Assembly (NCBI GenBank): GCA_026770025.1
Contig: JAMXDE010000023.1
Span: forward strand, 372,001 to 436,000
Source: Craspedostauros australis
Lineage: Eukaryota; Bacillariophyta; Bacillariophyceae; Mastogloiales; Achnanthaceae
Direction: 5' to 3'
DNA length: 64,000 nt
The position numbers and the translations under genes are program-made. Below the pieces are notes generated by a model, which worked only from the letters and a program-made list of their open reading frames with translations, did not search any database and was not told where the DNA came from. How positions within the stretch are numbered: position 1 is the first letter of the stretch; every line of letters begins with the position of its first letter. Shown one piece after another: positions 11,256 through 21,097 of this stretch.

Positions 11256-14200
11256 TCACAAAATTTCCGTCCCATCATCCAACACAGCCTCACTTTCTGT
11301 GTTGGCCTTGATTGTGTCAGCATCACACCACATCTGATGATCCAGCTCCTCTTCTTCTCTCTGCAACTCCTCTTCTCTCTGCTCCTCCTCTGTTGCAGCT
11401 GGCGCATTGTGGGTCGCCACGATTACAGATGCTGTTGCTTTGCTTGTTGGGTTGGTGTTGGTGTTGGTTTCCGCCTTGATGAGAGAGGCCTCCTTCTTGT
11501 CCTTGCGTTGTTTGGCGTTGTACGCTGCAGACAGCGACGCTTTCACGCGCATGGGATTTGCGTGCAGTTGTACGTACCAGTCAGTTTTGGTCCTGTTGTC
11601 GTCCATCAATTGTTCGTGTGCTTCGTGTTCGGATGGTCTGTTTTTTGGGTCCTTCGCGGACGCTTCACTGATGTCCTTCAACTTGTCCGCGATGTAGTCT
11701 GGTAGTTCCGCTGGTTTGCGCGTTGTTTTGCTCGCCCAGCCTTGTACTGCGAGTGGTGGGTGTTCTGTTTCCGCGGTCTGGTCTTGTAGCACTGTGGTGT
11801 GATCGGATGGTAGATGTTGTTGTCCGTCTGCGATGGCTTTACCGAACGCCAGCCCCTTGCTCTCCGCCGCTGTGCGCCCGAGTTTTCGCGTCTTGTCCGT
11901 CTTCCTGAACGATTCGGACGTTATCGGCAGCTTGTCGGACGTGAACGTTCTGTCCTCGAGGACACCCAGCTCGTTGACAATCCAGCCATCCCATTCGGTG
12001 CTCTTGACCACGACGTCTTCCGTGATACCAGATGCAGCCACCAACCGCACCTGGTCATCGTCATACTTCACCTCGTGAGTTTGACGTACCTGTTGTCCGT
12101 TCGCGCGGAATCGTCGTTTTGGTGCGCCAGGAAGCGTGGTGATGTTGCCTTGGAGGGATGACGCGTTGACCAGTACCGTGGTGGTACCCGCGATGTTACC
12201 AGCTTTCAGCGCAAGGAAGAGTTGGAACGGGGTCTTGATGTTGCGTCCACTTTGCACGTATTTTCGCAGTACACGGGTGATGTACGCGAAGTGGGTGTCC
12301 AGCATGCTCTTACCAGTTTGGGCCTCTGTGTAGATCCATGCGATGATTTTGGCTGCTTTTCGTGTCGCAAGGTTCTTGTTGAGTACCGATGTGATGAGCG
12401 CGATGTGCTCATGACTGGCGAAACAACACGCGTTATCGCTCTGGAAGATGATTTCAGTCACGGATGGGTGAATGTCTTTGACCGTTTTTTGCAGGATGTC
12501 AAGTAGTCCACCAACTTGAAGTGTGTCTTGTGTCGGTCTTCCGCCGACCACAATGTCAATGAATCGATAAGTAAAAATGTCGTTGCGACACGTGATGACC
12601 ATCGCCCCAAGCAGTGACATTCCCTTCTTCCCCCAATATTCTTGTTGGGCTTCGCTTTGGCCTGTCGGTAGAATTTTTTGCTTATGGTCGAGTACCACAT
12701 AGGCTCTTTCAGGCTTATCATTGAGTTCGGATTGATAAAAGGCGATTTGTCTGAATTGAACTTTGGCACGCACTTTGTGAGCCATGTAGTTAACAATTTC
12801 GTTGGCGAATCCCGGCGCCGCCGCAAGCATTGATTGCAATTCGTCCGTGTGTTCTGCGAGTTCGTTGTCCTTAAGCATTTCGACGAATGGGACAAAACGA
12901 TCATTCACAAATCGCATTGCTGATCCACAACGGTTGCATACTTTACGTGGTTGTTCGGTCGTGGTGGTGGGAGAAGTGTCATTTGTGACGGTTGGCGTGT
13001 CGCTTTTGAGAGTGTTCTTCTTGCGCTTGTGCTTGTTGGTGCGTGGTTTGCGTTGATTGGAGGATGTGGTTGTTGCCTTCTTCTTCTCCTTTCCGGTGAT
13101 GAGTGCGAACGCAGCCGAATGCATGGGGTCATCACACTGAAGCTGCATGTGCGACGCGGTGAATTCCCATTTGAGGAACACAACAAGCAGCTCGAGCGCA
13201 TGCAAGAGGGAATCGGCTGTGCGCACATGTGGAGAGATGACGTCATCTGGCTCGTCATTGTCGCTGTCGCTGTCGCTCTCGTCATTGGCATCATTTTGTT
13301 CCTCCCCGTCTGTTTCATACTTAGCCTTCAGTAGGTCTACTAGGCGCGAAATTGCCTGTTTGAGTTTCTCCGTCGCCATCCAGAAGTAACTCTCGAAGGA
13401 AGAGAGGCCCGTCTTGATCTTGCTTTTGCGTGTTAGTAGGTGGGTCATGGTGGTGAAAGCGGGCATTCCCACTGGGCGGTTGGTCGTAGACGCGTACATG
13501 TCGAATAGTTGTTCGATTGACGTGCTTCCACGATCGAAGACGGGGACATTTTCAAATTTGACACCGCCATACTGTACTGTGTGACTCAAACCTGCCTTGT
13601 ATGTTGCAGTGGTCATGAGGAAAGACGTCACACCAGACAGGTCACAGGCAGGCACACGATACTGGAGAACTCTTGGCGGGATGATTTTGCCGCGGCTGAA
13701 CATTTCAAAAGCATGTCGCAAGGTTGTTAGTTGACTCCGGGTCATAGTAGCGCGTGCAGGCTTGACATGAATACGTTGGTCCTCTGGAAGAGTCTCCACA
13801 TGATGAGACAGGATTGCAGAGCTGTTAGTGAATGTTGTAGACGCAGCAAGCACAGCCCTGGATGCGTTAGCCAGTGTCTTTTCCCCCCTCACACAGAGGG
13901 TGTATAGATTCGGACCGAGTGTAGTTGGTGGAAGGTCCACGCGAGCACGGACAAACGCCACCACCTGTTGCATCTGGCGAGTTGGCAATGCCTCACAAGG
14001 GAGCAAGACACCCCAGAGTGCAGTAACCACAGTAACCCATACGCGTGTCACGTCCCACCATGTTTGCCTGTCACGCTGGCCACCAAGCACGAATCCCGTG
14101 GGAGGCATGGAATTAAACACGTCCATGTCGATGTCATCGGTGAGCTCCTCCATCACGCGGATCACAGCATCACGCCTCCAGCTCCCCTCCTCTGATGTAT

Positions 14201-14783
14201 CACCCTCGAACTTGCCGCCCCTCCTGCCCCTGCTGGCGCGCATCTGTTCCTCCTTGTCGTCCATGTAGGTGCTGTCACTGTCATGGGAGGGATCCGCGTA
14301 GCCTCCAGTAACAACAGCATTGCAGCGACGAGGGAGCCTCGCTGGTGGGGCAGGCTCGACAGGTGGTGCAACGTCGGCCACAGCAGGCGGGGGTGGCGCG
14401 TTCACGACAACGCTCACCGAAGTCCCATCGCCAACACCTCGTCCCTCGGATCGCACCCTGACGTTGGAGTTGTCGTAGGCGCCTCCGTTGTTGTCGAGGA
14501 TGTGAACGTACACATGTAGCTCGCGAGCGTGCGCATGCGTACCGTTCGGGACGAGGCTGCCATCCGCTGCAAGTATTGGCTTCACATCAATCACTTGCGT
14601 GATGGTGCTTGGCTTCCTCAACACAGCGGATGGCTTGTCAGGCAACAGTTGCTCGACAGTAGGCAGCAAGTTCCCCTTCGAATCGAAAGGAGGAGCAGAC
14701 ATGGGGTCGACAGAACGCAGTTTCTTACTGGGGGAGGGGTTAGCATCCTTGGAGTGGGCCTTGGCAGTGGTAGAGGTAGACAT
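11256..14783 (-). CDS. Large transposase candidate of the TIR element
   Basis: The frame gives about 1,175 residues from the ATG at 14783; in-frame sequence extends 42 codons further upstream without an ATG I trust. The N-terminal third is low-complexity and proline-rich. A middle region has a lysine-rich stretch near KPRTNKHKRKKN followed by a CNRCGSAM zinc-ribbon-like CxxC. The C-terminal part looks like an RNase H-fold nuclease with possible acidic residues in YVVLDHKQKILPTG (about residue 697), IIFQSDNACCFAS (about 781) and TEAQTGKSMLDTHFAY (about 828). The order D, D, D/H with SDNA before the second Asp is typical of DDE/DDD transposases, but the family is not one I can name. It is the only large ORF in the element. 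Function as the transposase is inferred from location and motifs. Confidence 0.75.
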   Translation of the reverse strand: MSTSTTAKAHSKDANPSPSKKLRSVDPMSAPPFDSKGNLLPTVEQLLPDKPSAVLRKPSTITQVIDVKPILAADGSLVPNGTHAHARELHVYVHILDNNGGAYDNSNVRVRSEGRGVGDGTSVSVVVNAPPPPAVADVAPPVEPAPPARLPRRCNAVVTGGYADPSHDSDSTYMDDKEEQMRASRGRRGGKFEGDTSEEGSWRRDAVIRVMEELTDDIDMDVFNSMPPTGFVLGGQRDRQTWWDVTRVWVTVVTALWGVLLPCEALPTRQMQQVVAFVRARVDLPPTTLGPNLYTLCVRGEKTLANASRAVLAASTTFTNSSAILSHHVETLPEDQRIHVKPARATMTRSQLTTLRHAFEMFSRGKIIPPRVLQYRVPACDLSGVTSFLMTTATYKAGLSHTVQYGGVKFENVPVFDRGSTSIEQLFDMYASTTNRPVGMPAFTTMTHLLTRKSKIKTGLSSFESYFWMATEKLKQAISRLVDLLKAKYETDGEEQNDANDESDSDSDNDEPDDVISPHVRTADSLLHALELLVVFLKWEFTASHMQLQCDDPMHSAAFALITGKEKKKATTTSSNQRKPRTNKHKRKKNTLKSDTPTVTNDTSPTTTTEQPRKVCNRCGSAMRFVNDRFVPFVEMLKDNELAEHTDELQSMLAAAPGFANEIVNYMAHKVRAKVQFRQIAFYQSELNDKPERAYVVLDHKQKILPTGQSEAQQEYWGKKGMSLLGAMVITCRNDIFTYRFIDIVVGGRPTQDTLQVGGLLDILQKTVKDIHPSVTEIIFQSDNACCFASHEHIALITSVLNKNLATRKAAKIIAWIYTEAQTGKSMLDTHFAYITRVLRKYVQSGRNIKTPFQLFLALKAGNIAGTTTVLVNASSLQGNITTLPGAPKRRFRANGQQVRQTHEVKYDDDQVRLVAASGITEDVVVKSTEWDGWIVNELGVLEDRTFTSDKLPITSESFRKTDKTRKLGRTAAESKGLAFGKAIADGQQHLPSDHTTVLQDQTAETEHPPLAVQGWASKTTRKPAELPDYIADKLKDISEASAKDPKNRPSEHEAHEQLMDDNRTKTDWYVQLHANPMRVKASLSAAYNAKQRKDKKEASLIKAETNTNTNPTSKATASVIVATHNAPAATEEEQREEELQREEEELDHQMWCDADTIKANTESEAVLDDGTEIL

Positions 14784-15085
14784 GGTGATGTTGTTGCTGT
14801 AGAGTATAGTTGTTGGCTGGTTGAATGTGATGAACTGCACTGGTCTGAGACGAAGTGAGGAAGGAGAGCACAGGAGGACAGGTCGACCATTCGTTGACAA
14901 GAACAACAACTACTACTACTGCTACTGCAACAACAGCAACAACAACAAATACTACTACTATGATGAGAATGTGCATGGAGCAAAAGGGCGAGTGCGCATG
15001 GCATTGGCGAGGAAAGTTGTGAAATAGAGCGAAAGTGTGGCGATGATGTGTGAATTGTGAGGGGGTGTCGATGATGTTGGATGTG

Positions 15086-15141
15086 TGATGTGTTTTGTGT
15101 GATGTGTTTTGTGTGATGTGTTTTGTGTGATGTGTTTTGTG
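15086..15141. repeat. Four tandem copies of a 14-bp unit
   Basis: TGATGTGTTTTGTG is repeated four times without a break. It lies about 300 bp upstream of the transposase start and about 180 bp inside the right TIR. This is a typical place for promoter elements or transposase-binding subterminal repeats; that role is inferred. Confidence 0.9.
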
Positions 15142-15322
15142 ACGAGCAAAATGTGAGATCATGTGCCACATACTAACGTGTATTTAACGCGTACCAACCG
15201 AACGACATCTTCGACGTCGTATTCATGACTGAGTACCATACGATAAATACCCCAGAACATCAAAGAACCTTCTGAGAAACAAGCAGCAGTTTCATGTTGT
15301 TCGACTCATACGACTCAAAAAT

Positions 15323-15489
15323 ACCTTGATGGGCTCATAAAACTTAAAATAAGGTCTAACCGGAAATTGATTTGAATCAGTATTTGGTTTTAGAATATGG
15401 AGATTACGATTATGTGGTTTGTTTGGATATCCGAGAAAAAAGGTGTTGAGTCCCAGGACAAAGTGCAGGTCGACTCACTCGGGGGGCTC
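15323..15489 (-). repeat. Right terminal inverted repeat, 167 bp
   Basis: This is the reverse-complement partner of 9407-9573, about 94 percent identical by eye. It ends in GGGGGGCTC and is followed by TTAC at 15490-15493, the right copy of the target duplication. Confidence 0.93.
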
Positions 15490-15493
15490 TTAC

Positions 15494-16352
15494 ATGAAAA
15501 TCCAACTACCTTGCACAGTTGGGACTGTAGATAGAAGCAGGTGGCACATGGTTTGATGAGAATCAAATTGAGAGAAGGAAACGATTTGACTTCATCCCGC
15601 ACCAGCAGAATCATGGAGGAAGAAGGTCATCTCTCTCAAACAAACGACACCAGCTGGGTGTTCAATGTGCAACTCTCACGAAAGTTCTCAGTCCAGGCAT
15701 GTGACATGGATACTTTGCTCTGGGTTGCTGCGTCCATTCTCATCGTAAGAGTGCTGTCAACACAGCTCACATTCCCCAGAGCCGAACATGCTGAGTCGTT
15801 TTGGCGAAGCTTGGTGCCGTCTGATTTGTTGCTGATGAGCCTTGGAGAGCCGCAAGGGGCTATGCCTTGAGGCAGTGCGATGGATTGTGAGCGTTATGCC
15901 TACGTGATTTGCTATCGCATGCCATCTCCGACAAAACCTTTGGATTGACAGCGAATAGAACCAAACATTCGCGGCCTCTGGCCACAATGCGTTGGGATGT
16001 ACCTACAAGTGCTTTGGTTGGACAGGGACGCATGCCAAAACGCGCTTTTCGGGGCCCTCCTCGAGCAATCTGTCGATTCAACTTGCTATTTCCACTCCCG
16101 CTAGTGACTCACCGGTCGGACTCACGATCCCAGAAGATGCGAGCCGAACACAGAAGACTCTCGAGCAAGCCACAGCTCAGCGGCAAGTTTCGGACACCCC
16201 AAGCTCATCGACACGTTCTCATAATTCTTAGCAAACAACACCGATTCACTCACACGCAGTCTTATTAGTACAACTGTTGCACGATGCAACCAGCTTCGTT
16301 TTGTCTTTGACGTTGGTGCTGTGTGAATACATGTACCGCAGGATTGCAATCC
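15494..16352. other. Intergenic between transposon and PIG-H gene
   Basis: Only short frames without domains are seen (15541..15870 and 15909..16268 on the plus strand). The 3' end of the PIG-H gene is at 16353. No structured element stands out. Confidence 0.45.
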
Positions 16353-16940
16353 TCATCGATGTCGCCTGAGCAACTCCGCGACTTCTTCCTTCAACATGCA
16401 GCACTCTCTGTACGGCAACGCACACCCACGAAAGGCAGGGACGAGTTTCATGTTGGCCTTTGCAAGATGCGTCGCTCCGATTTGGTCTCTCGCGATTGTC
16501 GGCGATGACTCTGCTACTCCACTGTCGTTGCACAGGATCATGACGTGACTCGTGACCCGTGTCACTTCGATATGCTCGTGGACGTAGATGCCTTGAATAC
16601 ACTCCAATGGAATAAGCATCGGCGTTCCCACGAGTTTACCATTCAGCCGCGACTCCAGCTGCAGCCCAATGCCGTCAATGAATCGCACGATCCGATCCTC
16701 GTGCGCGATGATTATGCCTGATTTGAGTTTGGAAGCATGCATCGTGCCTTCCAGGATGACCAGCATGATGATCAACCCAGCGACCACCCATGCCGCCTTG
16801 TGTACGCTGGTGGGATCGAATGTTAGCAAGCCAACGACGATGGAGGCGACGATGATCCAGGTGGCGATGAAAACGAGAATCGGAGATCGTGGCGGACGTG
16901 GGCACCGCACCACGACTCGTGTTGGTATGTTGTCTTTCAT
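16353..16940 (-). CDS. PIGH: PIG-H-like subunit of GPI-GlcNAc transferase
   Basis: A single-exon frame of 195 residues. PIG-H is a small subunit of the ER complex that transfers N-acetylglucosamine to phosphatidylinositol, the first step of GPI-anchor synthesis. Two hydrophobic helices lie at about residues 20-41 and 48-65 (ILVFIATWIIVASIVVG and AAWVVAGLIIMLVILEG). The conserved cytosolic domain follows, with EDRIVRFIDGIGLQLE, LIPLECIQGIYVHE, VMILCNDSG and, near the end, LVPAFRGCALPYRECCML. The helical hairpin plus this domain and a length near 190 residues match the family. The start at 16940 is the first ATG of the frame. The other complex members are not in this window. Confidence 0.82.
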   Translation of the reverse strand: MKDNIPTRVVVRCPRPPRSPILVFIATWIIVASIVVGLLTFDPTSVHKAAWVVAGLIIMLVILEGTMHASKLKSGIIIAHEDRIVRFIDGIGLQLESRLNGKLVGTPMLIPLECIQGIYVHEHIEVTRVTSHVMILCNDSGVAESSPTIARDQIGATHLAKANMKLVPAFRGCALPYRECCMLKEEVAELLRRHR

Positions 16941-17392
16941 CTCGACGAGTTCCCTTCACATGTGCATGTGCGTGTGTGCATGCGCGCGTGAATGCGCGTG
17001 TGAAGATGGAGATGAAGTACGAGATTAGAAGGGCAGCAACAGGGGCTGCTGGGACACCGAAGGTGAGGTGGGTTGCTCTGTTCCGTTTCCGTCGCTTTGT
17101 GTTGTATTGTGGTTGTGTCTTGTGTCGTTCTCTGCGGAACACATCATCGACAGCTTTTTGTAGGCCAACCACGATCTTTCTCTTCGTGTGAGTTGCCGTA
17201 TCTTTCGCGACAGGCAGAGAGAGTCGTCCAGAAATGGCAGATCTGAAGCCGAGATCCGCCAACAGCACAAAATCGAAACAAACCATTGGGACAGAATCAA
17301 CATGTATCTCCACTCTATGTGAAACCTTGCTGCCTATGATGTTGTATATTTTGTTGTACCCTACTATACAGAGACCGGGCCTTCTCACTCGT
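16941..17392. other. Spacer upstream of PIG-H with Z-DNA-prone tract
   Basis: Both flanking genes read on the minus strand, so this 452-bp spacer holds the PIG-H promoter and the PPR gene's 3' UTR. Its notable content is the alternating purine-pyrimidine tract at 16958-16990. Antisense frames here have no domain. Confidence 0.5.
16958..16990. repeat. 33-nt alternating purine-pyrimidine tract
   Basis: Strict alternation of purine and pyrimidine runs over 33 bases (ACATGTGCATGTGCG and on), followed after one break by more CG/TG steps. Such tracts can adopt Z-DNA. It lies 18-50 bp upstream of the PIG-H start codon, in its promoter or 5' UTR. Confidence 0.85.
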
Positions 17393-20198
17393 TTACATTT
17401 TGTTGCTGCCCATGAACGTATCCTCGCCAGCAAAGTAGTCACCGTCTGGTTCATCATCTTCGTACTCGTCCAACTGCGAAGCCATGGTCGTCGAATCATC
17501 CTCGGACGAGGAAAGTCCGCGTCCGACCACGTTGGCGAGCTTGACCGCATTCTTGAATGCTGTGTTCAGCACCTTGACGCCGTAGTACTCGTACCCTTCC
17601 TGCTGCATGCTCTCCATCAGCTGCAGGGCCTTCAGAGGTTGACCGACTCGTTCGTACGCGGTGACGGTGGCCGTGTACATGTCGACGTCGGGTTTCATGT
17701 TGTCTTCGCGCATCTTGCGCATGAAGGTCTCCGCCATGGCCGGTTGCTTGCATGCGATAAATGCGCGGATGAGCAAGTTGTACGTCTGCCGATTCGGCCT
17801 GGCATTCTCCGCAACGAACTCGGATTTCATGAGCTTGTACACGAGGATGGCACGCTGCAAGTTGGCCGCCTTCTTGCTGTCCGTCTGCGCCATCACCACG
17901 GTGTTGAAGGTCGCTACGTTGGGCGACAGCTTCTCGTTGATCATCCGCTTCAGCAGTCGAAGGGCACGTTCCGATTCGTCGGCCTTGCGACAGCAGCTGA
18001 TGGCGGCGCCGTAAATGATCTCGTTGGGTTCGATGCCATCCGCACGCAGCAGCCGGAACACCTTGCTGGCTGCCTCGATGTCACCGACCCTCTCGCAGGC
18101 TGTCATGAGAGACCCATATGTGAATGTCGTCGGCTGCAACTCGCTTTCGCTCACTTCGTCGTACAGCTCCATCGCGCCCTCCAGATCGCAAGCCTCGGCA
18201 CAGACCCGAATGGCTGCGTTGTACACCTGGATGTTGGGATTCACGACGCTGGGGTCCTTCTTCAGAACGTTCAGCAACCGGAATGCCTTCTGCTGCGGCG
18301 CCAACATGAACTCTGGCTTGTTCTCCTTGGCGCAGGCAGTGGCGCATGCACCGATCACAGCCGCCATGGTCCATTCGTTCGGTTCCACGCCCTTCTTGCG
18401 CATGCGGTCCATCAGCAGAAATGCCTGCTTCCACCGACCAGCGTATTCGCAGCCAGTGATGGCGGCCGTGTAGGCCACGACGTCTCCGGGCGCCCCCGTC
18501 ATGTCCTCCAATTCGAACAGCAATCGAACGCCGTCCTCCCACTCGCCGCCGCGTGCGCATGCTGAGATGGCCAACCGGTACGCCACTTCATCGGGGCCTA
18601 TCAGCGGCTTGCGAGCACCGGACCTCATCCATCCCGACGTCTTGCGTTCGGTCGTCGTCACGGATTTCATGGCCTGCAAGTACTCCATGGCCTGCTGCGC
18701 GAGGCCCAGCTGCTGGCAGGCATGCAGGCACGATGAGATGGCCAGCCCGTCCAACGGTATGCCGCGGTCCTTCATATGTTCCGAATACGTCAGCACCTTG
18801 CCCCACTGCTCGGTACGCTCGCACGCCGCCAACACCGTGCCGTACGTGACGACGTCTGGCGCTGGCACGAGCGACTCCAACCTCGTTTGATTTTTGGGCG
18901 CCGCATCTTCCATGCGAGCGAGGATGGAGATGGCGTTCTTCCAATCACCGGCCTGTGCGCATGCCGAAACGGCCGCGTTGAAACCAACCACGCTCATTCG
19001 GAGGCCCTTGTCCTCGATGACTTCGCGCAGCAGCTGCAACGCCGTGTCTGATCTGGCTGGTTTAGATCTGGCGCATGCCGAGATAGCGGCTGAATAAACG
19101 ACAGCATTTGGTGCGACGTTGTATTTTGGCTGTGAAACGATCGTGGAGCACGAGAAGAGAGGAGAGGGTTAATGAATTCAAGAACAAGGGAAGGACGATC
19201 AACGGTTGCATTTTGCACATGTGATTGTAAATGGTGAGAGAGTTGGTGTAAATGCGTACGCCAGCTGTACACTCAAGCACTACCTTGATTGATAGGAGAA
19301 AGAGTGCGCAGTACGCATGAATCCAATCATTCTTCCATTCTTCCATTCATTCGTTTACGTGCTGCGTGTTCTACAACAGAGACCGCGCTTCGCTTTGCGC
19401 CATAAGTGTCGACAAAGAAAGCACACCGCGTAGAGCGGGGTGCTTTGCATCACTGACAACCAAAGATCAACGCACCTTCATGTTCTTCAACAACAGCAAC
19501 GCCTTGTCGGCACGCCCCGCCCGAGAGCAAGCACTCATGAGGCTCCCGAACGTGAAGACGTTAGGTTCCAAGTCCGACGCCTCGAATATTTCAAACGCCT
19601 GCGCCAACCGCGTGGGACGTGCTCTGGCGCACGCGTCGATCGCCCCGTTCAATATTCGAATGGAGTGGACGCGTGCGGACGATATGTGATGGTGATATAT
19701 GTCCAGCGCCTCGTCCGTGCGGCCCGAACGACCCAACGACACGATCTGTTGTTCGATTTCGCGCAGCGATTTGTTGGACGTCGTCGTCTTGCGTCTTGCG
19801 GATGCACCGTTCGGTCTCGTCCTCGTTTTTGGTTTTGATCGTGATGGTGGGCGTGTGGATGACGATGTGTCGGTTGTTTGTCTGGTCGATTGTGGTGTGG
19901 ATCTTGACGACGACGACGACGCAGAACCAGAAGACGACGATGATGATGACGACATGTACAAGCTCGATGAACGCGACCGCCTCCTTTGTTGCCGCAACTG
20001 CGGACTCGAAAGCAGCATCGCTACTGTTGATTCTGATCCTGATGCGCAAGCTCGCGCTTGCGATATCGTCAGACTTCGGACATGCTGCTGTTGTTGTGTG
20101 AATGCAGCATCGGCACGAACGAAGAGAAGCCAGACGCAGAGGATTCGATGATAGCGCGCCTTGCTCCACCGATTCTCACTGCCTTTCGATGATGCCAT
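17393..20198 (-). CDS. Plastid-targeted pentatricopeptide repeat protein
   Basis: Exons are 20198-19476 and 19129-17393, with a 346-bp intron (AAG|GTGCGT donor, TTTCACAG acceptor, phase 0), for about 819 residues. The ATG at 20198 gives a signal peptide (RILCVWLLFVRADA) followed by AF at the likely cleavage site. That is the diatom plastid-import signature, so the protein should act in the plastid. After a Ser/Thr-rich linker come many tandem PPR units of about 35 residues, recognisable by VxTYGxxxxAC cores such as NVFTFGSLMSACSRAG, PDVVTYGTVLAACERT and PNEIIYGAAISCCRKA. PPR proteins bind specific organelle transcripts and control their stability, processing or translation. I see no SMR, E or DYW domain at the C-terminus. 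The intron falls between two repeat units, and the join restores the repeat (NMK then PKYNVAPNAVVYSAAIS). The RNA target cannot be told. Confidence 0.88.
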
Positions 20199-21097
20199 GG
20201 TGGTGCTGCAGATGATAGGGGAATTGTATTGCAGAACCGAGCCTCGAGACAACCTGGATGATCAAAACAATGGGTTCCAAAAGTGGTGGTCGTTGAAGTT
20301 GTCAAAGTTGTTGTTGTGTGTTTTGAACTTGAAGTTGTTGTTGATCGCGACAGTGTCGGGAGGCGTTCTTGGGGGCGGGTGAAGCTCTGCGTCATTCGTC
20401 TCCTTTTCTGTTTTTGGAAACATGTGAATGGATCGGATGAGTCATGGAACTTCGATGACTTCAACTTCCGGGTCCATTCACGTATGGTGCAGTCCTGCGA
20501 GAATGCGAGAGTTTGATGGATCTTTGGTTGTCTCCAGGAACAGAACAAACGAATTGGCCCACAACAACAAACGCATCATCCACACAAGAACCGACTTACC
20601 GACGAACATGAATGTGTGGTATCAGTGTAGAGCGGCATGGTACCATACGACTTGGCATGGTGACATGACAATGGATCCACATGCGGAGAGATAGAAAGAG
20701 AGAGAGAGCAAGCAAGATCGTTCTTGCGATTGCCCGCCTGCACAAGAGAGGCACAACTCCCAAGTCGTCCGGCTTTGACGGATTGGATCTCGCGTGGTAA
20801 ACTATTCATCATGCGTTATCTGCCACAAGAGATGATGGGGGACGAGGCTGGGCAGGTGCAGTGACTGAACACTGTACGAGCACGAGCACGAGCACGAGTA
20901 CCAGGCAAATGCTTGGACATGGGGAATCAGTGCGACGTATTCACGTCGTGCGTCGACACAACGCGAGAACAGCAAAAGGTGATGATGCTCGTATAAAACC
21001 ACGCAGACGACCAACTGCCTTTTCCACACACGCACAACTACCACACGCGTGCAACTATCACACCACACGCGCACAACTGCGCTGAGACGGCCCAACG
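20199..21097. other. Divergent promoter region, PPR and F-box/FIST genes
   Basis: The spacer separates two divergently read genes. It contains a GA-rich tract near 20690-20710, a short GAGCAC hexanucleotide repeat at 20877-20898 and a TATA-like motif at 20992. Short ORFs here lack domains. Confidence 0.5.
20992..20998 (+). promoter_or_regulatory. TATA-box-like motif of the F-box/FIST gene
   Basis: TATAAAA lies 106 bp upstream of the ATG at 21098, a plausible distance for a core promoter with a short 5' UTR. It was identified by motif only. Confidence 0.45.

Larger units (their letters stand above)
9407..15489 (-). mobile_element. Complete 6,083-bp TIR DNA transposon, unassigned family
   Basis: The element is bounded by inverted copies of a 167-bp repeat that begin GAGCCCCCCGAGTGAGTCG. 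It is flanked by a direct TTAC at 9403-9406 and 15490-15493, which fits a 4-bp target site duplication. Inside are a very large minus-strand transposase candidate (11256-14783), a weak plus-strand ORF (9772-10755), a hairpin-rich block (10199-10783) and a 14-bp tandem repeat upstream of the transposase start. Known cut-and-paste families with 4-bp duplications include Sola, piggyBac, Kolobok and Ginger. The GAG start and 4-bp duplication recall Sola, but I cannot show homology from sequence alone. Long, nearly intact TIRs and an open 1,175-codon frame suggest recent activity. Confidence 0.9.

Noticed and set aside
17234-18565. 443-codon plus-strand ORF
   Set aside because: Antisense shadow of the PPR repeats; no independent motif.
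20877-20898. GAGCAC hexanucleotide repeat as a regulatory array
   Set aside because: Only about four units; a simple-sequence tract is the more economical reading.
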